DNA from: Arenicola marina
Taxonomy: Eukaryota > Annelida > Polychaeta > Arenicolidae
DNA length: 64,000 bases
Direction of reading: 5' to 3'
Assembly: GCA_964019135.1 (NCBI GenBank)
Contig: OZ025249.1
Span: forward strand, 32,625,759 to 32,689,758
Shown here: piece after piece, positions 45,919-58,370 of the stretch
Layout of the letters: every line of letters begins with the position of its first letter
Position numbering within the stretch: position 1 is the stretch's first letter
Notes under the pieces: model-generated
Databases searched by the model: none
Told to the model about the DNA's origin: nothing
The model's input: only the letters and a program-made list of their open reading frames with translations
Position numbers and translations under genes: made by a program

Positions 45919-48673
45919 AACAGAGTCTGGGCTAGGAACAAAACCATTCTTTCCGCTGATATCCCTGTAGGAACCATGCAACCGACAAGACAAGCAGTCA
46001 TTTCCATCCGGCATAATACGGTCACTGTCCGCATTTCCAGTTTTTTAACGTGACCACGTGGGTGTGTGTTCAGTGCCTTCAGTTCCTCCGGGTGCACTAA
46101 CGATAAAACTAGCATAATACCTACACCCCCTTCCCCCCAACGTTGTGCCCCATGCCCGGTATTCTGCGATTACTTTCGGCTGTCGCGCAATCTTGCGAAC
46201 ACTCGCCGCCATTTTCAATCACCCTTTCTATACTGGTGATAATTTTCTGTCCATTCCGTTATGCGGGTGTCATGATAATAAAAATAAAAAATAAATAATT
46301 ATAATAATATAATAATTAATGTTTGGGAATAAATAATGGCTCGCCAAACCGCTGTTGCACGACATCTGCATTACGAATTAGGAATATAACAATTTTTTTT
46401 CCAGAAACTGTGATTCCCTTCACACACCCAAACCCTCTCATCCCACCCTCGCCCCCCGCCCATCCACACAACCATACATTCTCATCCCACGCTCGCCCCC
46501 TGCCCCTACACACACACATACCCTCTCCTCCCGCCTGCCACCTCTTCACTCCCACCATATCCCCTCACACACATACTTATTCTCGCCTGAAGGCGACCAT
46601 GGAGTGGAAGGGGTGTGACGGGCATGACTCTAATTGGCCGAAGCTGCGGATGGCAGCGCCACGGCGGAGACGTTCGCTTCCGTCATCCGTCGTGTTATTG
46701 CCCCGACGCAAGCTGGGAACGATTTTATGTGGCGAAAGAAGTCCAAGTAGGGGCTAATCACAGGAAATTGAACTAGTTTACCACTAGATTTTTTACCAGT
46801 GAAGCCAGTAAAACGCGCATGGCCAGAAGCCAAAACACACGCGCATGGCCAGAAGCCAAAACACACTTTGCCTACAATGCAGAGCCAAAAGACTAAAAGG
46901 ACAAAAATTGAAAAAACACCTTTCATTACTAGCTAAATATCGCAAATCTCTTTCCACAATATGCACTAGTCCAACAGCTTCAACCTACATAAAACATATG
47001 TGGCTGTGCAGTGATGACCTAATCTGCAATGACGTTGTGCATTATTTTTAGGAAAATGTAATTTCACAATGCCTATCTGTTTAGGGATGACCAGGAAGCC
47101 GTTATTAGTAGTCTTCTCAAGACGATAATGCCACCTGTGATTAATGATGGCTAAACAGATGATATGCACATGACACTGGCATTGAATCGAATCGAGGTTT
47201 ATATCTTCATAATTCTCCCATAATATCCTCGTCTAACCTATTCAAACCAATCGAACTAACGCCATATACATTTCTCGCACGAACCGTAGTCAAATTTCAC
47301 CTTAAGTGGTGACAAATCGAACCTCTTTGAAGGTGCAGAATCTAAGAGTGCAAAATTGGTTTCCCCCGGACCCGGTGTGACAATAGGCCTCAGCGAAGAT
47401 AGTGCGCGAAGATGTCATTTTTTTAATTGAAACGATTACTTTCAAAATATTTTTAATATTTCATGTGTCAAGGCAAAACACACGTTTCGGTACTCGTTAC
47501 GCTAATAGTTTTTGTTTGTTGACTTATTGCGAAATATCTGTCAAACTATCTGTCACGATACATGATTGATTTTACTGAATTTTACATCAATTTGATGAAG
47601 TGGAGTAGTTCTGTGCGGATTTGTCCGTTTATTATTATCTAGTTGCTTTCTTACACATTGGTTTATACTTGTACGTATACTTATCAGTGTGTCCATCCGT
47701 GCAAAAAGGGCAAAAGCCGCCTGCCAGACGAGTGTCACCTAAGGTATAGCCCAGAAAGAATGCCGTATTTCTACCCAAAATTTAGGCACCCTTAGGCGTG
47801 CCCCGCCCCCCCCCCCCCCAACCCGGTCGTAAAAATTGATCGATTCCCGGTCGCGATTGCTTTTAGAGCTTCCCCACTCCCTCAGTCGCAAATTTTCAGT
47901 TCCCCCCCCCCCCCCCTCCTTTTCAAATCCTAAATCCGCCTCTGTAGTCCATACGTATCTTGAAAAAAAATGGTAAATGGAACCTCTCTCATATCAAAGC
48001 CATGTACCAGAACCGCAAAAAAATAAAAATAAATCTGGACGAAAAAAAACCACTCATGGACAGAGACTGCAAGAGGAGTCATGTCACATGTATAGCGGGG
48101 GAAGCAACCGCTGGTCAGCCGCAACCACGAAATAGCACACTGGTCATCGAGGCGTCCTCTAGATAGAGATTGATATCACGTCTGCCACGAATTAGACAGT
48201 GATCATTTGTCATTCATGGGCTATCACTTTGAAGCGCTTGGTCCAAATCCAGCACAGAATTTAACGCGGGAGGGGAAATGTCTATTTGTTATGTATAACG
48301 CGGTGAATGGCCATCATATCATTGGATGGCGGGCTGTACCGTGCCCTTTAACTCAGACGATCGGTCAACTCGCCACCGGAGAATGATATTTTTGTTGAGT
48401 CAGCTTTATTGACCTAACTTCCGGTGTTTAGGCGTGTGAGCCTCAGCAAACCATTCGGTAACGCCTCAAACGATGAGCATGGAATACACAGTGGTCCCTC
48501 CGTGGGCGCCTTGCCCCTGCTGTCCTGGAGCTCTCAGTACATACCATCACCCACATAGATATCGCACGGCTATGTCACGCAAACAGTAATTCACGGAACA
48601 TTCGTATTCAGGTTTTAAATTATTGTTAATATTGACGTATACCGTATGCGAATAAAATGACAAGCTATGCAGT
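45919..48673. other. Unannotated stretch with small repeats
   Basis: A 27-bp tandem duplication lies at about 46813-46866 (GCGCATGGCCAGAAGCC twice). Near 47915-47945 the sequence CCTAAATCCGCCTCTG follows a C run and looks like the right end of a hAT-like element; no matching left end was found. No gene supported. Confidence 0.5.
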
Positions 48674-48799
48674 GGCGCATTTCACGAACGCAGTTTAGCC
48701 GAATACGGGGGTTTAGTCGACTAAAGTTTACCATGTAAATGATGAGCGATTTTACCCGGCTGAGCCGTAGCCGGCTACACTATGTTCGTGAAATAGGCC
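48674..48799. mobile_element. Short MITE-like hairpin element
   Basis: Ends are inverted: ATTTCACGAACGCAGTTTAGCC at the left (shared core ATTTCACGAAC) and GTTCGTGAAATAGGCC at the right. Inside is the palindrome TTTAGTCGACTAAA. At 126 bp it is too short to code. No target-site duplication was identified. Confidence 0.55.
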
Positions 48800-49348
48800 C
48801 CTTGGGCCAGTACCCTAGCCGAAATGCAGAAAGAGGATTACATCATATACAGACACTCCCTTTTTCTGCCTGTCGGCCGCGGTGATTGGTCTATCAGTCC
48901 TTGGGGATGGATGATGCCTCACACAAATATGCGTTAAATGTAATACATGGTAAAGGCAATCTACCGGGGACCTGGTACCGTCTGTCGCTATGCTTCGCGC
49001 TGCTAAAGTAACCATACCAAGGCGCATCATGCTCACTAATGTATTATAATGCGTAATTTACATTATGCGGTCGTAGCATTCGATCTTGTACATGATTTAA
49101 CTGACACCGGTTTTGTCTTGAAAAAACATTTCTTTTTAAAATATACCTCCATAGATAACAATTATTATCCTCGTTTTTGAAAGATTATCCCACAGGCCAT
49201 ATCTGCGAACTATTTTGCAAAATGTGTTGAGCTGCGCTTGCGATTCAGTGTCCGAGATAGAGACAAGCACCGTGTTATTTGCGAAGATATACATAACATA
49301 TTTTTGTCTTTATATTAAATATGGAGACGTGGGACAGGGTGGTGGGTA
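48800..49348. other. Unannotated stretch
   Basis: Nothing recognised. Confidence 0.5.
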
Positions 49349-49714
49349 CAGGGGCGGATCCAGTAGATAGTCATGTGGGGTCACAAGCGGGTTCGAATTC
49401 AGGAATTTGTAAAGAGGGTGGGGACATTAAGTTCGAACTTCTTACGATTGGGCGGGGGGTGGGGCAATAGGAGGTTAACATATTAGTATGGTGGGTCCGG
49501 TACAAACAAGCGGTCCACATCTTAGCTGTTACTGAAAAAAATCATCCTCGCTGCAGAAAAAGAGGGGGGGGGGGCTCAGATCTCCTCAATATCCCCCGCT
49601 CAGATATCTTTATGATGCATTAGCGGGCGGCAACAGCAATAACCTGTGACCCCAGTGACCAATAACTATCTAGAGGTCACAGCCCCCCCCCCCCCCCATT
49701 GGATCCGCACCTGT
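49349..49714. mobile_element. Non-autonomous hAT-like DNA transposon
   Basis: The left end CAGGGGCGGATCCAG (49349-49363) is mirrored by the right end ATTGGATCCGCACCTGT (49698-49714). The flanks GGTGGGTA (49341-49348) and GTTGGGTA (49715-49722) match at 7 of 8 positions, fitting the 8-bp duplication of the hAT superfamily. The element is about 366 bp, has G and C runs near both ends and no coding frame. Confidence 0.7.
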
Positions 49715-51107
49715 GTTGGGTAAGTTTATGTAACCACAGAGGGACATCGCAGGTTGCAATGACAGAAAGAGGTGACAAACACACTGGGCTAGTGGGCGAA
49801 TGTGGTCTAGCTTAGTTAACACTGGATACGTGGATAATGCCCAAGCACGGTAGCAAAATCAGGTCTTTGGGCGTCGGTGCCGCACCCGTGGCTTGAGACA
49901 CATCCGGTCCCGCTGGATACTGGATACGGCGGCGGCCACAGGTCCCGGCCGGTCAGGTCGCAGGCGTTATGAACAAGTCAAATCCACCCCCCCCCTCCCC
50001 CCTCCACCTCAACCCCTACCCTAAAAAAAACATTCGCGCAAAAAGCATTGCCACCCCGCACCACAAATCCGAGACGACAGATTTCCATTGGGAAATGTAG
50101 CCTTCGGGCTGTCTAGCATCAGTGGCCTCCTCACTCCTTTAAAGGGCGTCTTGGCGATACTTTTTTCTCTTTTAATAGCCTCAGAAATATCATGCGTTTG
50201 AGAGACCGCGTAATGAGAGGTCGCAAAGCAGTCGGGGAGCGTAGCCACATGTTCTAGCGGGGGAATTCCGGCAAAAGCCGCGGGTAGAATAGGTGGGAAG
50301 GGAGGGGGGGGGGGGGAGGGTTGGACGGGTGTGTGGCCGGGGGTGGGGATGGGTGGGGGGAGGGAGGGAGGTAGAGTGTAGCTTGTGGTAAGGATGGGGT
50401 GGGTGGAGCACTGAGGGCTGGGGCTGGGCTCTTCATATTTGCCATGAGTAGAAGGTCTGGGGAGAATTGCCCTGTCTTCACGGTTGAATCAGCAAGGACA
50501 AGACATAGCCGTGCTATGGAGAAGACGATTAGGCCCGGCCACGGTGGCCATGGTGGGGGGGGGGGCGGGGCTACCCTTCCCTTCCCAACGATATTCGTAC
50601 CTCCACCCCCACCCCCTCTCGACCCCTCCCCGCCCTCCCCCTGTACCTTAGCGCCTACCTTACCCCCTGTCCTCACCCAGTGAGAGGACGTCTCGGGAGC
50701 GATAGGGTTCTCGGCCATGGCGCTGTCAATGGTTTCGACAGCAGACGATCTCCGGAGTATTCATGTCCGGGCCAAGGACCCCGGAACGAGCCACCGCCCT
50801 GGAGTAGATTACCCAAATGCACCCTGTACCCTCCCCTCCACCCTCTGCGCCAGCGGTCCACCTACCTACCCACCATCAGACATATAGCGCCACCCCCCCC
50901 CCCACCCCACCCACTCCCCCGTCCCGTTCGGATGTCTCTGGCACCAACGGCCGGTATCCGCGCGACAAGACCACCACAGCCAGCAACCATTACCACCCCC
51001 GTCCCTACTATACACCCCCCCCCCCCACTCTCCCGAACCGCCGCGGGAGACCTTTAAGACCACTCTCGACCCTTGATCGCTCGACCGCCATGCTTGTTCG
51101 CCGGGGT
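49715..51107. other. Unannotated, GC-rich with long C and G runs
   Basis: Skewed homopolymer-rich DNA, notably near 49989, 50307, 50557 and 50894. Open frames are proline- or glycine-rich by-products. No gene supported. Confidence 0.55.
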
Positions 51108-51647
51108 TCATCACCCAATTCTGACCCGATCTCCATCGCGTTCATCTGCCATTTCTGACCCCTGCTCCATCCTGTTCACCACCCATTTCTGACCCGTTCT
51201 CCACTCTGTTCACCACCAATTTCTGACCCGTTCTCCACTCTGTTCACCACCCATTTCTGACCCGTTCTCCATCCTGTTCACCACCCATTTCTGACCCGTT
51301 CTCCATGCTGTTCATCACCCATTTCAAACCCGTTCTCCACTCTGTTCATCACCCATTTTCTGAACCGTTCTCCATCCTGTTCACCACCCATTTCTGACCC
51401 GTTCTCCATGCTGTTCATCACCCATTTCAAAGCCGTTCTCCACTCTGTTCACCACTCATTTCTGACCCGTTCTCCATCCTGTTCACCACCCATTTCTGAC
51501 CCGTTCTCCATCCTGTTCACCACCCATGTCTGACCCGTTCTCCATGCTGTTCATCACCCATTTCAAACCCGTTCTCCACTCTGTTCATCACCCATTTCAA
51601 ACCCGTTCTCCACTCTGTTCATCACCCATTTTCTGAACCGTTCTCCG
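51108..51647. repeat. 34-bp minisatellite, about 16 units
   Basis: Units contain TTCTGACCCGTTCTCCATCC or TTCAAACCCGTTCTCCACTC followed by TGTTCACCACCCAT. The two flavours (TGACCC and AAACCC) are interspersed in groups, which suggests multi-unit duplications. If the GPCR below continues leftwards, this array lies in its first intron. Confidence 0.93.
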
Positions 51648-53206
51648 GCCCTCAGTCCACCTAGGCCTTCAGGCGCCAGGGGGATACGCGGCACATGTGC
51701 GGCACGTTTCCGAGAACCCTCAACAAGACGTAATACCGGTACTGAATGGGTAACCCCTCCCCCAGCCTCTTCACACACCCGTCCCTCCAGACGTCCATCT
51801 CCACCCTACGGCACTTATTATTGATTCGGACATATTAATTTACGTAGTCCTTGCTCCCTGTCGGTTGAGTTGAAGTTACCCTGAAGGGTGATATGGGGAC
51901 CGCACAAGACACTACATGTCTCAGCTTTCGAGGATGCTAGAGCTGTCTGTAGCATTTCACATCGCCACGATAATTCATATCAGGATGGTTTAGTGGAACG
52001 ATTCTTGCTAATTCAACATCAACCATTACACGTAGTGCACGTATATAGATATAAATGTCAATGATAACCCTGCGATATAAAATATGTCTATATCTTTGTT
52101 TGGTATATGAATGATTTGGTCTAAGGTTAGCTTCTGGGTAAATTAATTCGTAAAATTAACATAATATACCCACAGAAGGATAAATGTTCAATCCGGTTGG
52201 ATGTGTAAATTATGTGGCCTAATTGAAATGATGCAATTAACTGGAACATTAGTCCAGCTTGGATGTTTCCCAATTCCAAGTATTAGTTGCTACTATTCTC
52301 GGAAGTGAGTATACATTTTGTAATTTTAATTACATAATAACAAGATACATATACGGCTTCGTCCTAGGAATATATGGGTATAGCTTTAGAAGCAAAGTTT
52401 CAAAAGGGATGTTTAAATCTACACCTTAATGGGAACCACCAGCCTAGCCTCTAACACTGCTTTACCGATTCATATAATACTCAATTGTCTATCCTCCAAA
52501 TTATAGAATTTTTTGTTCTATCTGTAGCTCACTATAAAATTTCGAAGTGACCGCCAGGCACAATTTTGCCGCCTACCCAGGCGGCAGCCCTTTTTGGAGG
52601 CGTGTCTATTGTGCCGAAATTGCGCCTATTGTGTGAGCAAAACAAGAGTTCGTGATAATCGCTAATATAAATTGTTGCGATTCTAACTCCAATCATGGCA
52701 TTGTTGCAGAGTCAATCGTCGCAAGACGTATATCAATTTGTTTGGATAGTACTTTTCCATGAAACACTAAGATCTTGCGCTACTGCGAGGCTTGGAACTG
52801 CCGCTGTTCATCTGTGAATCGCGGCCCTGATCTCTCTCCGCGAGTTATAACGTAAGGCGGCGCCATATGAATAGTCACAATATGCGTCACTGCTCTCGGC
52901 AAAATGGCGCTCTGCTTGACATTCCTGAGGGCGGGTTGTCTTGTTGTTTTTTTCTCCTTACCAGTCGGCCAAAACGAAGCGTTAACACTCGCCAATTTAA
53001 TTTTATGATGTAAACTTTCGGTTTAAGCATGCGCGCATATCGCTTCCGCTTCAAACAGCTGATCTAAATACCGAATTCCCTGGAGGAATGGTTTGACAAG
53101 ATCCGAAGCAATCTTCCCATGGCTCCCTCGGTGGCCATATGTATATATATATATATGGCGGGCAGGGCATTGTGCCAGGAAGTTGGATTGTTTTGGGTGA
53201 CCTTAC
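51648..53206. other. Unannotated; probably intron 1 of the GPCR gene
   Basis: No further receptor exon was found on the minus strand here. A 34-codon frame at 52902 in an AAAATGGCG context starts hydrophobically (MALCLTFLRAG) but ends at once; it is not called. A TA run lies near 53141-53153. Confidence 0.5.
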
Positions 53207-53659
53207 CTGGAGGTACTTGACGATCTTGCAGAGGGTGCTGCCGATGAACCAGGTTTCCGTGACGTCATCGATGACGGTTGGCGGCAGACAGATAAGGATG
53301 ACGAGCAGATCGGCCACGGACAGGTTGACTATGAAGTAGTTGGTGACCGTCCTCATGCTCTGGTTGCGGAACACCACGAAGCACACGAGGAAGTTCCCGA
53401 TAAGGCCGACGACAAACACGATAACGTAGAATGATATGAGCACCCATTCGAAGTACGTGGGGTAGATGTAGTCTTTTATCATGTCAACGTAGTCGTCGTC
53501 GTCCAGGCAGTATTCGTTGCTGCACGGGGTCGTGGACTCTCCGCCGTCCCCTGTCATTACGCCAGACGCGTTGGGGGTCCCACCCAGCGGTACTAGCTCC
53601 ACGGGGCCAACCACCCCGTCCTTATAGACGAACGAATCGTTTATTCCGCCGGTCGCCAT
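53207..53659 (-). CDS. Orexin/allatotropin-type neuropeptide receptor, first coding exon (partial)
   Basis: This 151-codon exon encodes the N-terminus, TM1, TM2 and the start of TM3 of a class A GPCR that would bind a neuropeptide at the plasma membrane. The ATG at 53659 has a good context (ACCATGG) and an in-frame TAA 15 bases upstream. Residues 7-9 and 30-32 are possible N-glycosylation sites. Residues 53-68 are acidic and lead into YIYPTYFEWVL, as orexin receptors have before TM1. TM1 spans about 71-97 with GN at 88-89. MRTVTNYFIVNLSVADLL (102-119) holds the conserved LxxxD with Asp117. Trp137 and Cys144 are the usual extracellular loop 1 Trp and TM3 disulfide Cys. The exon ends at KYLQ in phase 0 with donor CAG/GTAAGG. 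Remaining exons must lie below 53207, perhaps beyond this window. The CLPPTV motif resembles protostome allatotropin receptors, but orexin-type receptors of other invertebrates cannot be excluded. Confidence 0.9.
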
Positions 53660-53679
53660 GGTCTCCACGTTTTAAAATT

Positions 53680-53880
53680 GCTTATTCCGTCGTATAGTGC
53701 ACAAATACAAATAATGCTTATTCCGTCCTATAATGTGCAAACTAAAAGCCAAAATCCAACGTACGCATCATATGTACCAAATTGTTTATTCAGTCCTATA
53801 GCGCACAAATTAAAAAATCGCTTAATCCGTCTGTCTAATAACGCGCAAATTATAGGCCAAAATCCAACGTACGATGTATG
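53680..53880. repeat. Degenerate direct repeats just upstream of the GPCR start
   Basis: About four loose units around GCTTATTCCGTCCTATA and GCGCACAAATTA, within a larger direct repeat: GGCCAAAATCCAACGTACGA near 53852 matches GCCAAAATCCAACGTACG near 53748. They lie about 20-220 bp upstream of the receptor ATG, so in its 5' untranslated or promoter region. Confidence 0.7.
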
Positions 53881-56800
53881 ATTTCTCTATCATATGAATT
53901 GAGAGCTTTGTGATGGTGGGAATGGCACAATGCCCGACAGAAAGTGGCGACGACGATGTATCCCAGGTTTGAGTGGTTGCCACTGCACATCTGCCGAGGA
54001 CCAACTTGACACCCAAGCCCTTTTATTTATCGAATACCCAGTAAATGACGTAGTCGTATGGGGTGTCCGTTCACCCTACGTAACATTCCGTAATGCGCCG
54101 CTGTACATGGCTCACGCCAACTTTCTCTGTGGGCGTTGTCTTATCCATTAAAACAACTTAGCGGTCCATTAAGAAAACGTTAACGACCGCTAGAGATTTC
54201 GGGGAACTGTCCCCGAGTTGGTTGGTGGGCTGGCTTGTTGGCTTGCTGGCCGACTGATGATGAGTCCCGAGGACTGTGGCTACCGCGCCCTGTCATGCGG
54301 TGGCGACGCGCTGTGGCGTGGCCTGGTACTACAGAGGCCTCGGCTGTCGGTCGCGGGTCTGAGGGACGAGGAAGAACAGCAGCCCGCCAAGCAGCGAACC
54401 AAGCGGCAGGGCAGTTGTTGCAAGCTTTAGCAAGGCGACAGCCAGCCTTTCACCCAGCCGCCAGACTTGCTTGTGGCTTAAGCGGATTGCCTGGTAGTTC
54501 ACGCGGGTCCGGAGCCGCCCTTCAGTGGTTTGGGTGAGGGGGGTGTACGTCGAAGGGAGTGGAGGTTGGGGGGGTGTACGTCGAATGAAGTGGGGGAGGG
54601 GGGGGGCGCGGGTGGACTGGGAAGGTAAGGTATATTATGTGGGCTATACAGGGCCCAGTTATCCCCGCCCATCACCCCCCGTGCCCAATCTTTCCAACGA
54701 CCCTCACCCACACCCGGCGCCCACCACCCCACATCCCCGCCCCGTATCGCCTGCCCCCCGGTTGCCGCCTCTTCACTACCATGGCATCTCATGCTGGGGC
54801 AGTTACGGGCCTATATACTTATTGACTTGTTGCTCTGGGAAGAACCCGCCGCAGCCCACACATCGGTTTCCCCAACGCTGAGCCTCGCTGCCCATTCCCG
54901 CAGGCCGTCAGTCAACCCCCACACGGCCGGCCATCCAGCACTGGCCCCGGGCCTCGGGCCAGGCGCCAGGGGTCTCGGCCAACGAGCCACAGGCCACTGG
55001 CCAACGAACCATGACCCCCGGGCCACGAGCTCCACGTGTCACCCCGGGGGAGGCGACGTGCTGGTCGGACCGCCTCGTGCCAGCCAGACCAACCCCAGCC
55101 GAAGGGGAGTGGGCGATGGTGCCCACGCGCCCGATGGTCTGCTCAGGGTCTGCGCAGGCCGCCCACCCCCTCCCTCATCCGCCCACTACTAGCTGCTCCC
55201 CCCTCACCCGGCCTTTCTCACTCCCTCCTGCCATTACAGCATGACCGAATCTTTAATAGGCGACACAAGTCTTTCCACCCTATGACTTCCTATCGTGGCC
55301 AGGTGTCGCTGCCTTGGGAATGTCCCGCTGTCATGGCAGAGTGACATCCACTGAGTCCAACAAGGCCGCGAGCAATGAGGCGTAGTATCCGTGGGAGAAA
55401 GGCCCTATTCGGCGCCCTCCATGTGGCGGCGACCACGGCATCTAATCACCGACAAGTGCAGGCGAAAGGGAGCATGAAGCAGAATTCGATCTGCAGGACA
55501 GAGAGCGACAACAAAAGAGGGAGAGAAACATGCAAAATACAACATGTACAGCGAGAATCATTAAGCAAATTATAGGCCTGTGGGCAACGGGCCGCAGAGC
55601 AAAATATGCACAGGAGAAACAGAATAAACAGTTGACTAATTTACAAAGGAAAAATAAAGCCATAATGTTAAAAGCCGCTACGGAATCCGTGCACGAGATG
55701 CGGGAGGACAGGAGCGTCAAGTGCTGCCAAGAGAAGAGAACCCTAACATGTTATTATAGGTCGCTTGTTCACACCCGAAGTTTAAATGAATCTTTGAAAC
55801 GTTACGGAAGAAACAAAGGAGATTGATGAGCGGAGCTGGGCGGGGAGGGGTAGGGGGGAGGTGTGTTCATAGGAAGGGAAGGACGTCTGGAAACTATATC
55901 TAGAAATGTATCGAAGTTTTCGCGGCATGATGAAACAGCTGCAGGTGCCAGGACGCGAGGCCGTGGCCTATTGATATGCACGTCAACCTGCTAAAAGAGA
56001 AAACGAACGAGCCGAGGAGACACATAAGACACAAGAAGAAAGAGCAAAATAGACACATAGAGAAGAAGAAGAGCCAAAGAGGAGCTTTGACTTGAATGTT
56101 TTACGCCTCATTTTTGTTTTCAAGCTGTTGCAAACTGAAAATTCTAAAATAATTGCCCGGGACCAATGACTTATACGTTAAAAAAATTACCATTGACGCA
56201 AGACACATACGAGGCATCTGTGGAGATGGAGAACCATATATATATATTGACATGTGAGAGTCAAATAAGTGAAAGTGATAATTATATTTGGCAAATTAGC
56301 ATTCTGAAGGCGCAAGTGAATGTCCAGTGTGTCTCACTATACCCGCAGAAAACTCGTATGTTTCATTCTATAAATTCGGAAACCTAATAAACATCGCCGT
56401 TTAGGCTGTGGTGTGGCAAACGTTTCTATCCTGGGACACCAAAGAACTCTGTCGCGGCACTGCTACTTATACCAAAGCATCGCGAAGCACACAAACTGAT
56501 GACGTTTACCACTAAAATGAAAATTGTGGTAAATTGATATCACTGGCAAGGCTAAGAGACACTATTTGGCAGTCTGGCATGGGTGGAATATAAACAAATG
56601 AAATCTAGAACGATTCAAGGACTGATTCTTATTTGTATTTTGACCTTTTTAGTTTTGGCGGGAAAGAGCTCGATATGCAACTTTAAGAAGGGACGCCATA
56701 TATTGGGCTATTATTATAAGAGTTTCTCCATTTTTCTATTCTTTTTCTATTTCAAAAAAAGCAAATAAATCGTATCTGTGTATTTTCGTCGTATCTTTTC

Positions 56801-57115
56801 ACTTGATTTGGAAATTGGGTGTAGGATTAACTGCATCTAGCAGGTGGCTGCAATGATAGCTGGCCCTGTGTGGCCTTAATTTGTTTCCTGGACTATTATT
56901 GATGACATTATGAATATATCATTAATTTTTTTATCATGGTCATTATTATGACATGCATTGTTACAATTATAAGGATTATGATTATTCAAATTATAAGCAT
57001 GATTATGTATGTGTATCTAATAATTCTGATATGTATCACTTCGAAATAACGTCACCTGCCCCACAATGGCAAGGGCGATTGTGGAGGACTAGTGGGGTTG
57101 TATTGACGAGAGATG
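53881..57115. other. Unannotated stretch, GC-rich then AT-rich
   Basis: GC-rich with C and G runs to about 55350 (proline/glycine-rich frames, no known product), then AT-rich. No gene supported; the promoter of the GPCR presumably lies in its left part. Confidence 0.5.
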
Positions 57116-57130
57116 TGAGGCGGCGTTACC

Positions 57131-57259
57131 ATGGCGGCGGGTGGAAAGGCGGTAGGGGAGTCGCTGCAAATTCTCCGGAGGAACCGGGAACTACTTGCAC
57201 CGAAATGCTTTCCCGTTGACTTAAAAATAAACGAACTTTTAGCCAGTGCAAAGACAAAT
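57131..57259 (+). CDS. Possible start exon of an unidentified gene
   Basis: The ATG at 57131 sits in ACCATGGCGGCG, a strong initiation context that also fits a YY1-type element as seen at many animal TATA-less starts. The frame reads MAAGGKAVGESLQILRRNRE, then a basic and leucine-rich stretch to about residue 43, before it degenerates into a proline-rich run caused by a long C tract (57308-57329). No consensus splice donor follows; GGCGGTAGGG at 57147 would give a very short exon. The product was not recognised. It may be a chance frame. Confidence 0.2.
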
Positions 57260-57819
57260 TTAGTTTTCACTTTTCCTCTTTGGCCTCTTCTTCCTCCTCC
57301 TTCCTCGCCCCCCCCCCCCCCCCCCCCCCAAGAAAACATCCCTTGCCGACCGGATCGTCAGCATTTTCTGGACTTGCTGGTTCCGTCTAGTAACCACTCG
57401 TATCTGGATCTCCATCCTTACTTCCATCCCGAACCCCCCGGCCCCCTACCCAGCTATCTACATGTCAGTGATGGTGGTTCCCCCCCCCCCACCCACCCAC
57501 TCCACCCCCTCCCTCTGCTCTGGCCAGACAGTGCTCGCTGCCCACTTGACACTTCTAGGAAAGTTCGCTTCTTCGGCGGCCGTTGTTTTTTGTTTCCTCC
57601 GACATTTCACCGGAGGGTGTCTGGCGGGTTTCTAAATCACAATAGTTGTTGGTCGTCTCCCAAGGACAAAACTCTCGAAAAACCTCACGAAGCCCTCCCA
57701 TGAGAACCGGGCGAGATGGCCATGGAAAGGCTGAGGGAGGTACTGCGCAGGCTGAGGGATGACGGTGGAGGGGGCATGGTGGGAGCGAGGGCTGTGTGTG
57801 TGTGTGGGGGGGAGGTATG

Positions 57820-58370
57820 TGTACGGGTGAGGCGAGGGCGGTGGGTGGGGTACGGTTGGGGGCGAGGGCGGTGGATGGGGTACGGGTGGGGGCGAGGGCG
57901 GTGGATGGGGTACGGGTGGGGGGAGGGCGTTGGAGGGGGCACGGGTGGGAGCGATGGTGGTGGGTGAGGTACGGGTGGGGTGAGGGCGGTAAAGGGGGTA
58001 CGGGTGGGAGCGAGGGCGGTGGATGGGGTACCGGTGGGGTGAGGGCGTTGGAGGGGGTTCCGGTGGAGGCGAGGGCGGTGGATGGGTTACGGGTGGGGGC
58101 GAGGGCGGTGGAGGGGGCACGGGTGGGAGCAAGGGCAGTGGATGCGGTTAGGGGGGGCGGGAGGGCTGTGGGTGGGGTACAAGTGGGGGGAGGGCGATGG
58201 GTAGGGTACCGGTGGGATGAGGGCGGTGGGTGGGGTACGGGTAGGGTGAGGGCGTGGAGGGGGTACGGGTGGGGTGAAGGCGGTGGGTGGGGTACGGGTT
58301 TGGGTGAGGGCGTTGGAGGGGGTATGGGTGGGGTGAAGGCGGTGGGTGGGGTACGGATAAGAGCGCGGCG
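57820..58370. repeat. G-rich minisatellite of about 28-30 bp, roughly 18 units
   Basis: Units contain GGGCGAGGGCGGTGGATGGG followed by GTACGGGTGG, with variable unit length. Strong G skew on the plus strand with many runs of three or more G. The complementary strand gives long proline/histidine/threonine frames that I reject as genes. Confidence 0.9.

Noticed and set aside
52902-53006. Short secreted peptide starting MALCLTFLRAG
   Set aside because: Only 34 codons, no cleavage-site or mature-peptide pattern, and no supporting exon.
54235-55344. Several overlapping GC-rich open frames
   Set aside because: Frames are open on both strands through high GC content, with no recognisable product.
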